NCBI GenBank assembly: GCA_900767375.1
Contig: CAAFYX010000092.1
Location: forward strand, 1-13,862
Direction of reading: 5' to 3'
DNA length: 13,862 nucleotides
From: Rikenellaceae bacterium
Lineage (GTDB): Bacteria > Bacteroidota > Bacteroidia > Bacteroidales > UBA932
Part shown: positions 1-5,697 of the stretch, one piece after another
Position numbering within the stretch: position 1 is the stretch's first letter
Layout of the letters: each line of letters opens with the position of its first letter
The notes under the pieces: model-generated
Database searches by the model: none
The model's input: the letters and a program-made list of their open reading frames with translations, nothing else
What the model was told of the DNA's origin: nothing
Position numbers and translations under genes: made by a program

Positions 1-33
1 AGTCCATCTTCCGCCACGTTTCGGTACGGAAAC
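1..33 (+). repeat. REP-like repeat unit, copy 1
   Basis: This 33-nt unit recurs at 214-246 with a single mismatch (T19 against A232). It contains CCGCCAC (11-17) and an imperfect palindrome, GTTTCGGTACGGAAAC (18-33), centred on GTAC. The CCGCCAC block can pair with GTGGCGG at 84-90. It begins at the first base of the window, so its left boundary is unknown. With its sister copies it forms a palindromic repeat cluster upstream of a Y1 transposase-like gene, the arrangement known for REP elements beside their RAYT genes. Confidence 0.75.
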
Positions 34-62
34 TTGGATAAGGAGAAATGGTGATGGTGGAT

Positions 63-173
63 GGAGATGGCAGCTCGGAACGAGTGGCGGACAGCGTCGG
101 CACCGGTTAAAGCCGGGGCCGGTATGATGGCCGACATTCCGGCGGACGCTGTACGTCGGAACTGCCATTCTCC
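63..173. repeat. Large imperfect palindrome (nested inverted repeats)
   Basis: Nested inverted arms are visible. The outer arms are GGAGATGGCAG (63-73) and CTGCCATTCTCC (162-173), complementary apart from one bulged base. The middle arms are ACAGCGTC (91-98) and GACGCTGT (145-152), a perfect match. The inner arms are ACCGG (102-106) and CCGGT (119-123), with GTCGGC (96-101) and GCCGAC (130-135) as an alternative pairing. A small hairpin, CTCG-GAA-CGAG (74-84), sits on the left arm. The block could form a long branched hairpin as RNA or as single-stranded DNA. No convincing gene is seen in it; a 79-codon open frame (61-300) crosses these palindromes and is judged fortuitous. Confidence 0.6.
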
Positions 174-174
174 T

Positions 175-195
175 GCCACATTTCGGCAAGAAAAC
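175..195 (+). repeat. REP-like repeat unit, degenerate copy
   Basis: These 21 nt match the core of the flanking units (13-33 and 226-246) at 17 of 21 positions against copy 1, following the pattern GCCAC-R-TTTCGG-Y-A-M-G-R-AAAC. CCTGCCAC (172-179) pairs with GTGGCGGG (196-203), with one G-T wobble, to form a hairpin around this unit. The same 3' arm (195-205) can instead pair with TTCCGCCACG (222-231) of the next unit through about ten base pairs and one bulge. The two hairpins are therefore mutually exclusive. Confidence 0.55.
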
Positions 196-213
196 GTGGC
201 GGGAAAAGCGAAA

Positions 214-246
214 AGTCCATCTTCCGCCACGATTCGGTACGGAAAC
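214..246 (+). repeat. REP-like repeat unit, copy 2
   Basis: This is the second 33-nt copy, 32/33 identical to positions 1-33 and in the same orientation. It includes CCGCCAC (224-230) and the near-palindrome ending CGGTACGGAAAC. It ends 62 nt before the transposase-like start codon. Such near-identity across 213 nt of non-coding DNA argues for recent duplication or for maintenance as a functional unit. Between this unit and the start codon the DNA is purine-rich, and I see no TAnnTTTG promoter element. Confidence 0.75.
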
Positions 247-308
247 GAAGCAGGAAACTGGAAAAAAATATTGAGGGAAAAGAAAGAAAAGAATGATTAA
301 AAAAAAAG

Positions 309-1229
309 ATGATGAAAAGTTTCGGTGAAAAGGAAAGAGCGTGCGAACTGATGTTCATAAAGTTGGGAGAATGCTGGCACTTGTGGACTCCGGAAGGATT
401 TGACATCATTTTCGACAATGAAAAGGAGTATGGAGACGGTATGGGCATTATTGGGGTATGTGCAAGAATGTATCCAGATGTCATAATACTGACATTTGAA
501 TTGATGTCCAACCATTTACACATATGTGCAGCAGGTTCCGAGACAAGGATAAGGGAGATGTTCGGCTATATCAGGATGTTCCTGGAGAGACACATGAAAT
601 CTCTCGGAAAGGTCATCGGATGGAACAGGTTTGAGCCTGGTCTCAGACAACTGGCCACACTGGACGACCTTAGGAACGTCATCATATACGACAACCGGAA
701 CGGCTATCTTGTTCACCCGGAGCACACACCATTCTCATATCCATGGGGAGCTAACAGGTATTTCTTCAATGATGATGCGAAGGAAATTGCCCAAAGAAAC
801 AGTAGGAAAATGCCAGTCATAATGAAAAGGAACCTTTGTCATTTCCGTGATGCAGGAAAAGTCGAAGGGCTTATGCTTTATAACGGATACGCCTCTCCGC
901 TCTCTTTCTGCCGCATCGATATTGCCGAACAGCTGTTCCGTGACGCCTCACACTATTTCTACAAACTTGGAAAGAGCATCGAAACCAATGCCCGGATTGC
1001 GAAAGAAATCCAGGAAAGCATTTTCTATACGGATGATGAAATCAATGATGTCATATACAGAATCTGTCGGGAAAGATATAACGTAAAATCACCGTCACTG
1101 CTGAATTCAAATGCAAAAATCGAGATGGCAAAGATGCTCAGGTATGACTACAACGCCTCCTTAGCACAGATCGAGAGGAGACTGCGTCTGGACGGGAAGG
1201 TCATAGAGTCACTTTTCGGGACGCGATGA
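309..1229 (+). CDS. REP-associated tyrosine transposase-like protein (Y1/HUH, RAYT family)
   Basis: This 306-residue protein is predicted to be a single-strand DNA nuclease/transferase of the IS200/Y1 superfamily. The metal-binding HUH motif is visible as M66-S-N-H69-L-H71. The probable nucleophile is Tyr127 in VIIYDNRNGYL, followed by SYPWGANRY (143-151), which matches the RAYT pattern of Tyr, about five residues, Gly, then YPWSS. After the Y1 core (about 1-155), a helical C-terminal half ends in an HTH-like segment (about 255-306), as in RAYTs with a DnaA-C-like domain. REP-like palindromes lie directly upstream, which is the classic context of these domesticated, usually non-mobile enzymes. 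An ATGATG pair makes 309 or 312 possible starts. It overlaps the convergent flavoprotein gene by 21 nt. Its base composition is visibly lower in GC than the neighbouring genes, consistent with acquisition. The family call is firm; the role in REP processing is inferred. Confidence 0.85.
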   Translation: MMKSFGEKERACELMFIKLGECWHLWTPEGFDIIFDNEKEYGDGMGIIGVCARMYPDVIILTFELMSNHLHICAAGSETRIREMFGYIRMFLERHMKSLGKVIGWNRFEPGLRQLATLDDLRNVIIYDNRNGYLVHPEHTPFSYPWGANRYFFNDDAKEIAQRNSRKMPVIMKRNLCHFRDAGKVEGLMLYNGYASPLSFCRIDIAEQLFRDASHYFYKLGKSIETNARIAKEIQESIFYTDDEINDVIYRICRERYNVKSPSLLNSNAKIEMAKMLRYDYNASLAQIERRLRLDGKVIESLFGTR

Positions 1230-2543
1230 CAGGGAGGAGGAGGCGACGACCATGGCGGTGGACCAGGCAGCCTGAAGGTTAAAGCCTCCAGTAACTGCAT
1301 CGACGTCGAGGACTTCTCCGGCAAAGAACAGTCCCGGATAGCGCTTGCTCTCCAGGGTGTTCAGCGAGACTTCCGTCAATGAAACGCCGCCACACGTAAC
1401 GAACTCCGACTTAAAATGGCACCTTCCCGTAACAGGATACTCATCCGAAACAAGGATATTCACCAGCCTGTTGATTCCTTTCGAGCCCAGCTCTGACCAC
1501 ATCATATCCTCACGCAGACCGGCCTTGGCCACCAGATGCCGCCACAGCCTCTGCTGCATGGAGAAGGAAGTATCTCCGGCCCAGGAAGAGGATCCGTCAG
1601 AAGAGGAGAGGCGGGAGGAGGAAGGAAGCTGGGAAGAAGAGGAGAGACCGTATGATGATATAACAGGAGGAATCGGCCCGGAAGCAGGCGGGACGTTCAA
1701 GACAAGCTTCTTAGGGAAGGAGGCGGTGGAAGATGAAATGAAGGCGCGTGCCTGAGCCTCGGACCAGGAAAGCCAGTTCACCAGCAGAGTCCCCTGATAC
1801 GCCGAAGAGGCAAGCCACCTCGCGGCGTATGAGCTGAGTTTCAATGTCGCAGGCCCGCTGACGCCCCAGTCGGTCAGCAGCAGCGCGCCGCGCGAGCGGA
1901 ACGGAGTTCCGGCCAGCGCGAGCGCCGCATCCGGCACGACCAGGCCCATTAGCGACCTTAGCGAAACATCGTCCACTTTCAATGTAAACAGCGACGGCAC
2001 GGGCTTCTCGATGGCCAGCCCCAGCGGCTCCAGAAGCTTCAACGCTCCCCCGCCTGTCGTCACTACCACCGAGTCGAACATCTCCTGTCCGGACGGAACA
2101 TTGACCAAATACCCGTTTTCTTCCCGTGACAATGACTCCACGCGTTCCCTGCAACGCAGCGCCACCCTCAGCTGCCTCATCAGCCTCTCAAGGGTCCGCA
2201 CAATCTGCATGGCGTCCTGGCTCTCCGGAAAGACGCACTGGTCCTCCTGGACCACATAAGGAACCCCCTCAGCCTCGAACCACGCCATCGCATCGTCCTG
2301 GCTGAAAACGCGCAGCGCCCGCTTCATCAGCTGCGCCCCGCGCGGATATGCCTCTTCGAGCCGCCGGATCAGCGCGAAGGTATTCGTGAAATTGCACCTG
2401 CCTCCCCCGGTGACCGCCACCTTTGCCAATGCCTTCGGCCCCGCCTCGAACACGGTGACCGCAGCATCAGGATGCCTGCGCTTCAGTTCAATGGCGCAGA
2501 AGCATCCGGCAGCGCCGGCTCCTATGACGGCAACGGTCTTCAT
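1209..2543 (-). CDS. HI0933/YhiN-type FAD-dependent flavoprotein (BaiN-like)
   Basis: The 444-residue protein is a predicted cytosolic FAD-binding oxidoreductase. It has an N-terminal dinucleotide fold (GAGAAG, residues 8-13), the family signature GGGRCNFTN (46-54), a second glycine-rich stretch VVTTGGGA (about 160-167), and the C-terminal block with ESK (398-400), LFFAGEVLDVDAVTGGFNLQ (405-424). These match the aminoacetone oxidase/HI0933 family, whose physiological substrate is mostly unknown. I chose ATG at 2541-2543 (MKTVAVIGAG) because the Rossmann strand begins there; a TTG two codons upstream is possible. It lies 6 nt after the ugd stop, so it is probably co-transcribed. Unusually, residues about 284-326 form a Pro/Ser-rich low-complexity insert (13 Ser in residues 297-320) between two conserved segments, which makes it longer than the typical ~400 residues. 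The true substrate cannot be told from sequence. Confidence 0.9.
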   Translation of the reverse strand: MKTVAVIGAGAAGCFCAIELKRRHPDAAVTVFEAGPKALAKVAVTGGGRCNFTNTFALIRRLEEAYPRGAQLMKRALRVFSQDDAMAWFEAEGVPYVVQEDQCVFPESQDAMQIVRTLERLMRQLRVALRCRERVESLSREENGYLVNVPSGQEMFDSVVVTTGGGALKLLEPLGLAIEKPVPSLFTLKVDDVSLRSLMGLVVPDAALALAGTPFRSRGALLLTDWGVSGPATLKLSSYAARWLASSAYQGTLLVNWLSWSEAQARAFISSSTASFPKKLVLNVPPASGPIPPVISSYGLSSSSQLPSSSRLSSSDGSSSWAGDTSFSMQQRLWRHLVAKAGLREDMMWSELGSKGINRLVNILVSDEYPVTGRCHFKSEFVTCGGVSLTEVSLNTLESKRYPGLFFAGEVLDVDAVTGGFNLQAAWSTAMVVASSSLSSRPEK

Positions 2544-2549
2544 TGACAA

Positions 2550-3869
2550 TTAATCCCTCTTGAATATGTCGCGGGTGTAAACCTTGGCCTGGACGTCGTC
2601 CAGGCAGGTATCGTAGCGGTTGGCGATGATGGCATCGGAGAGTTTCTTGAATCTGGAAAGGTCATTGATGACCTCGCTGCCGAAGAAGCGGCTTCCTTCC
2701 GGCAGGGTCGGCTCATAGATTATCACCCTTGCGCCCTTGGCCTTCACGCGCTTCATAACGCCCTGGATGGAGCTCTGGCGGAAATTGTCGGAATTGGCCT
2801 TCATAGTAAGCCGGTAGACTCCTATGGTGATATCCTTCTCCTGCTCGGCGTTCCACTGGCTGGAGGCGGTGTAATAGCCGGCCTTGCGGAGCACTTGGTC
2901 GGCTATGAAGTCCTTGCGGGTGCGGTTGGACTCGACGATGGCCGACATCATGTTCTGAGGGACGTGGTCGAAATTGGCCAGAAGCTGCTTGGTGTCCTTA
3001 GGAAGGCAGTAGCCGCCGTAGCCGAAGGACGGGTTGTTATAGTGGGTGCCGATGCGCGGGTCGAGGCCGATGCCGTCGATTATGGACTTCGGGTCGAGAC
3101 CCTTGACCTCGGCGTAGGTGTCGAGTTCATTGAAATAACAGACGCGCAGGGCGAGGTAGGTATTGGCGAAAAGCTTGACCGCCTCGGCCTCCTTGATCTC
3201 CATGAAGAGCGTTGGAACGTCCTCCTTGAGGGCACCTTCCTGAAGAAGTGCGGCGAATCTCCGCGCCTTCTCCTCGATGTCAGGAGCCGCGATGGCCTCC
3301 ACGGCGGCGTTCTCGACATCGAACTCCGCCTTCTTCACTATCTTCGGATAGCCGACGATGATGCGGGACGGGTAGAGATTGTCATAAAGGGCCTTGGACT
3401 CGCGGAGGAACTCCGGGGAGAACAGAAGGCTGAACTTCTTGCCGGCCAGGGACGGCGTGCTGGCGAACTTGAGCGCATAGCGCACATAGAGTGAGCGGCA
3501 GTAGCCTACCGGGATGGTGGACTTGATGACCATGGTCGCATCGGGGTTGACGCTGAGCACCAGGTCGATCACCTCCTCCACGTGGCGCGTGTCGAAGAAA
3601 TTCTTCTCCGGGTCGTAGTTGGTCGGGGCAGCGATGATGACATAGTCGGCATCGCGGTATGCCTCAGCGCCGTCAAGGGTGGCCTTGAGGTCGAGATCCT
3701 TTTCGGCCAGATACTTTTCTATATATTCGTCCTGAATCGGGGATTTGCGGGAGTTTATGAGATTTATCTTTTCAGGAATGACATCGACAGCGGTCACCTG
3801 GTGATGCTGGGAGAGCAACGTCGCTATGGACAAGCCCACGTATCCTGTTCCTGCTACAGCTATTTTCAT
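2550..3869 (-). CDS. ugd: UDP-glucose 6-dehydrogenase
   Basis: This enzyme oxidises UDP-glucose to UDP-glucuronate with two NAD+ in the cytoplasm, supplying precursors for capsule, exopolysaccharide or LPS sugars. The 439-residue protein has the NAD-binding motif GTGYVG (7-12), SPEFLRES (151-158), and the active-site segment FGYGGYCLPKDTKQLLANF (282-300) with nucleophile Cys288 and Lys291. The segment SDNFRQSSIQGVMKRVKAKG (360-379) closely matches E. coli Ugd as I recall it. It is about 50 residues longer than the ~388-residue E. coli enzyme, with extra sequence near 176-220 and 330-345. I chose ATG at 3867-3869 because MKIAVAGTGYVG begins the Rossmann fold; the frame opens 8 codons earlier but overlaps the promoter-proximal leader. 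It is followed at 6 nt by the flavoprotein gene. No glycosyltransferases are nearby, so the polysaccharide it serves is not shown here. Confidence 0.95.
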   Translation of the reverse strand: MKIAVAGTGYVGLSIATLLSQHHQVTAVDVIPEKINLINSRKSPIQDEYIEKYLAEKDLDLKATLDGAEAYRDADYVIIAAPTNYDPEKNFFDTRHVEEVIDLVLSVNPDATMVIKSTIPVGYCRSLYVRYALKFASTPSLAGKKFSLLFSPEFLRESKALYDNLYPSRIIVGYPKIVKKAEFDVENAAVEAIAAPDIEEKARRFAALLQEGALKEDVPTLFMEIKEAEAVKLFANTYLALRVCYFNELDTYAEVKGLDPKSIIDGIGLDPRIGTHYNNPSFGYGGYCLPKDTKQLLANFDHVPQNMMSAIVESNRTRKDFIADQVLRKAGYYTASSQWNAEQEKDITIGVYRLTMKANSDNFRQSSIQGVMKRVKAKGARVIIYEPTLPEGSRFFGSEVINDLSRFKKLSDAIIANRYDTCLDDVQAKVYTRDIFKRD

Positions 3870-3890
3870 TATTCTGAAGATTAAGTGAAA

Positions 3891-3922
3891 CAAAGATAAG
3901 GAATCTGAGAGGCAGATACAAA
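3891..3922 (-). promoter_or_regulatory. Bacteroidota-type promoter, ugd proximal
   Basis: On the minus strand TTTG (3922-3919) is followed after 20 nt by TATCTTTG (3898-3891), which fits the Bacteroides primary sigma consensus TTTG-N19-21-TAnnTTTG. Transcription would begin about 15 nt before the ugd ATG. The -33 TTTG coincides with the end of the T-tract that follows the hairpin at 3927-3960, so this promoter and the terminator-like element physically overlap. Confidence 0.6.
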
Positions 3923-3960
3923 AAAAATGAGTCGTCGACGCTCACGCGTGGACCACTCAT
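3920..3960 (-). terminator. Terminator-like hairpin upstream of ugd
   Basis: Positions 3927-3960 are a near-perfect 34-nt palindrome. It has arms of 15 nt with 13 pairs (one C-C and one G-G mismatch) closing a 4-nt TCAC loop; outer arms are ATGAGT / ACTCAT and inner arms ACGC / GCGT. On the minus strand it is followed at once by seven further T (3926-3920), the shape of an intrinsic terminator. No gene lies upstream on that strand before the divergent pseudouridine synthase, so it would terminate only a leader or small RNA starting at the 4046-4076 promoter. The structure is clear; its activity is inferred. Confidence 0.6.
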
Positions 3961-4040
3961 ACTAACCACATAATTAATAACACTAAAACTAATAACCAAT
4001 AAGCTGAGTAAGCAGAACTGCTTAATTAGAGCCTCAACTC
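3920..4040 (-). ncRNA. Candidate structured leader or small RNA upstream of ugd
   Basis: A transcript from the consensus promoter at 4046-4076 would begin near 4040 and run to the terminator-like hairpin, giving about 120 nt. It contains a perfect short hairpin, TAAGCAG / CTGCTTA (4009-4024), before the GC-rich terminator hairpin at 3927-3960. It is either a ugd 5' leader with a terminator whose readthrough could be regulated, or a free small RNA. I recognise no known riboswitch consensus. The only in-leader ATG with a short frame (3971-3957, four codons) has no composition suggestive of an attenuation peptide. Confidence 0.35.
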
Positions 4041-4045
4041 GAATG

Positions 4046-4076
4046 CAAAGGTACAACTAATTTTTGAATGTGCAAA
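4046..4076 (-). promoter_or_regulatory. Bacteroidota-type promoter, ugd distal
   Basis: On the minus strand TTTG (4076-4073), a 19-nt spacer, then TACCTTTG (4053-4046) matches TTTG-N19-21-TAnnTTTG in full. It is the best promoter match in this intergenic region. It points to ugd but lies about 177 nt before the start codon, leaving room for the structured leader and terminator-like hairpin. A/T tracts at 4077-4112, just upstream of the -33 element on the minus strand, could act as an UP-like curved segment. Confidence 0.6.
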
Positions 4077-4299
4077 CTTTTTTGAAAAAATTTTGAAAAA
4101 AATTTAATAAATACGTTTTAAGTCTGAAATACAGCAATTTAAACTCCAACCTAAAATTTTAGACACAAAAATGATTTTAGTCAAATAATGCCCTAGAGAG
4201 GCCTCAAAGGCATATTTAAAAGATTTAAAAACGGTTTATAAGCCAGCAGATAACAAATTGAAAGCAAAAATCAATATTCTGATTTCAAATAATAATTTG
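4077..4299. other. AT-rich intergenic DNA between divergent promoters
   Basis: About 220 nt between the distal ugd promoter and the pseudouridine synthase promoter. It is dominated by A and T runs (4077-4112 carries repeated TTTTGAAAAAA-type tracts). I see no open frame of note, no strong hairpin beyond a 5-bp ATGCC / GGCAT pairing near 4190-4213, and no RNA gene. Its probable role is spacing and DNA curvature for the two divergent promoters. Confidence 0.4.
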
Positions 4300-4307
4300 T
4301 ACTTTTG
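4300..4307 (+). promoter_or_regulatory. -7 element of the pseudouridine synthase promoter
   Basis: TACTTTTG matches TAnnTTTG. No exact TTTG lies 19-21 nt upstream, although TTCTG begins at 4277. The element ends only 4 nt before the ATG at 4312, so the transcription start would fall on or next to the start codon, predicting a leaderless or nearly leaderless mRNA. Confidence 0.5.
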
Positions 4308-4311
4308 AACT

Positions 4312-5697
4312 ATGAAAACGCCGGTGCCAGACAAATTCACATACCCATTCTGCTATGAGCCCAACCCTCTGATAGTCAGAGCGGCGCACGGACTGATAGA
4401 AAGGATCGACTCCACCCCTGAGCTTCGCTCAATTTTCAGCGAAGGCAAGATGATGGGGGTCCTGATGGTTCAGAATGGCAACAATGTCGATTTCCTTTAT
4501 GGTTTTTCAGGACTGGCCAGAGGCAGAAGCTTCATTGACGGCTTCGTCCCTCCGATATTCGACCTTACAGATCCCGCCGGGTATTTCAAGAAGAAGGAAG
4601 CTGAGATTTCCGAGTTGAACAGACGGATCGCCGAGGAGCCCGGCGATACCGCACCGCTGAAGTCCCGGCGCAAGGAAATGTCCATTGCACTTCAGGAATG
4701 GATCTTCAGGCAGTACATTGTCCTGAACGCGCGCGGAGAGAGGAAGAGCATACTCGACATCTTCGCGGACCGCGGCCTGCTCCCTCCGGGAGGGACAGGC
4801 GACTGTGCCGCGCCGAAGCTGCTTCAGGCCGCATATCTCCGGGGCCTGAAGCCGCTGGCCATGGGAGAGTTCTGGTACGGAGCCTCCCCTTCCAGGGAAA
4901 TCAGGCGTCAGGGCTGCTTCTATCCGTCCTGCACCGGCAAGTGCGGTCCGTTGCTGGCCTTCATGCTTGAGGGGCTCGACGTCGAGGATAACCCGCTCGA
5001 GAGCGACGAGGTTTTGAGGAAGTTCAACGGCGGTTCAGATGCTTTGGGTGGAGCAAGGATTATATTCGAAGACGACGCTATCGTCGTGGTGGACAAGCCA
5101 TCCGGGATGCTCGCCGTACCGGGAAGGACACTGAAAGTCTCGCTTGAAGAAAGGCTGAAGAAAGAGCTTGATACCAGCGAGATATATTCCTGCCACAGGC
5201 TCGACATGGACACCTCGGGCCTGATGGTTTATGCAAAGACCGTCCAGGTCCAGACCGACCTCCAGCAGCAGTTCGAACGCCACCGGGTGGAAAAGAGCTA
5301 CCTTGCACTGCTGGCCCCCGGCGAAGCCACTCTGACATCAGGCTTCAGGGGCAGGATCGAGCTTCCGCTGATGCTGGACTACTACGACCGCCCGCGTCAG
5401 ATGGTCGATTTCGAAAACGGCAAGCAGGCCGTGACGGACTATGAAGTCCTGGAAGTGCGGCCTGACGGATCGGCGCTCGTCCGCTTCACTCCCCTCACCG
5501 GACGCACCCACCAGCTCCGCGTACACTCAGCCTCTCCACTCGGCCTCGGCAGGCCGATAGTCGGAGACCGCCTTTACGGAGGCGGCAGCTCATCGCGCCT
5601 CTGCCTCCACGCAGCCACCCTGTCATTCATCCACCCGCACACAGGAGAAAGGATGCACTTTGAATCTTCAGATATTATCGGCATATTTGCTCTATGA
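4312..5697 (+). CDS. RluA-family pseudouridine synthase with extra N-terminal domain
   Basis: Predicted to isomerise uridine to pseudouridine in rRNA or tRNA in the cytoplasm. The RluA catalytic domain occupies about residues 248-455. It has IIFEDDAIVVVDKPSGMLAV (250-269), the catalytic motif HRLDMDTSGL (295-304) with Asp298, and GRTHQLRVH (397-405) plus GDRLYGG (418-424). About 240 residues precede it, far more than in E. coli RluA (about 220 residues in total). This region includes a charged, probably helical stretch (91-130) and Cys165, Cys202, Cys207 and Cys211 in GTGDC and GCFYPSCTGKC, which could bind a metal. I recall similar N-terminal regions in Bacteroides homologues, which also supports the start FTYPFCYEPNPL. 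No S4 domain is seen. The target uridine cannot be assigned. Its stop overlaps the next gene's start (ATGA), suggesting translational coupling. Confidence 0.92.
   Translation: MKTPVPDKFTYPFCYEPNPLIVRAAHGLIERIDSTPELRSIFSEGKMMGVLMVQNGNNVDFLYGFSGLARGRSFIDGFVPPIFDLTDPAGYFKKKEAEISELNRRIAEEPGDTAPLKSRRKEMSIALQEWIFRQYIVLNARGERKSILDIFADRGLLPPGGTGDCAAPKLLQAAYLRGLKPLAMGEFWYGASPSREIRRQGCFYPSCTGKCGPLLAFMLEGLDVEDNPLESDEVLRKFNGGSDALGGARIIFEDDAIVVVDKPSGMLAVPGRTLKVSLEERLKKELDTSEIYSCHRLDMDTSGLMVYAKTVQVQTDLQQQFERHRVEKSYLALLAPGEATLTSGFRGRIELPLMLDYYDRPRQMVDFENGKQAVTDYEVLEVRPDGSALVRFTPLTGRTHQLRVHSASPLGLGRPIVGDRLYGGGSSSRLCLHAATLSFIHPHTGERMHFESSDIIGIFAL

Noticed and set aside
1..246. CRISPR array from the spaced direct repeats
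   Set aside because: There are only two full copies, 213 nt apart, with internal palindromes and no regular spacers; no cas genes are near.
61..300. A 79-codon frame (plus) across the repeat region
   Set aside because: It runs through the palindromes and repeats, has no recognisable features, and stops before the transposase start; the repeats explain the sequence better.
2547..2549. TTG start for the flavoprotein
   Set aside because: The ATG at 2541-2543 opens directly on the Rossmann strand and needs no alternative start codon.
2895..3494. A 199-codon open frame on the plus strand opposite ugd
   Set aside because: It is the antisense shadow of ugd; the minus-strand frame carries the NAD-binding and catalytic motifs.
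3957..3971. A four-codon ATG frame in the ugd leader as an attenuation peptide
   Set aside because: It is too short, lacks a run of regulatory codons, and could arise by chance in AT-rich DNA.
3772..4056. A 94-codon minus-strand frame spanning the ugd leader and ugd 5' end
   Set aside because: It overlaps the terminator-like hairpin, the proximal promoter and the true ugd start in another frame; no family resemblance.
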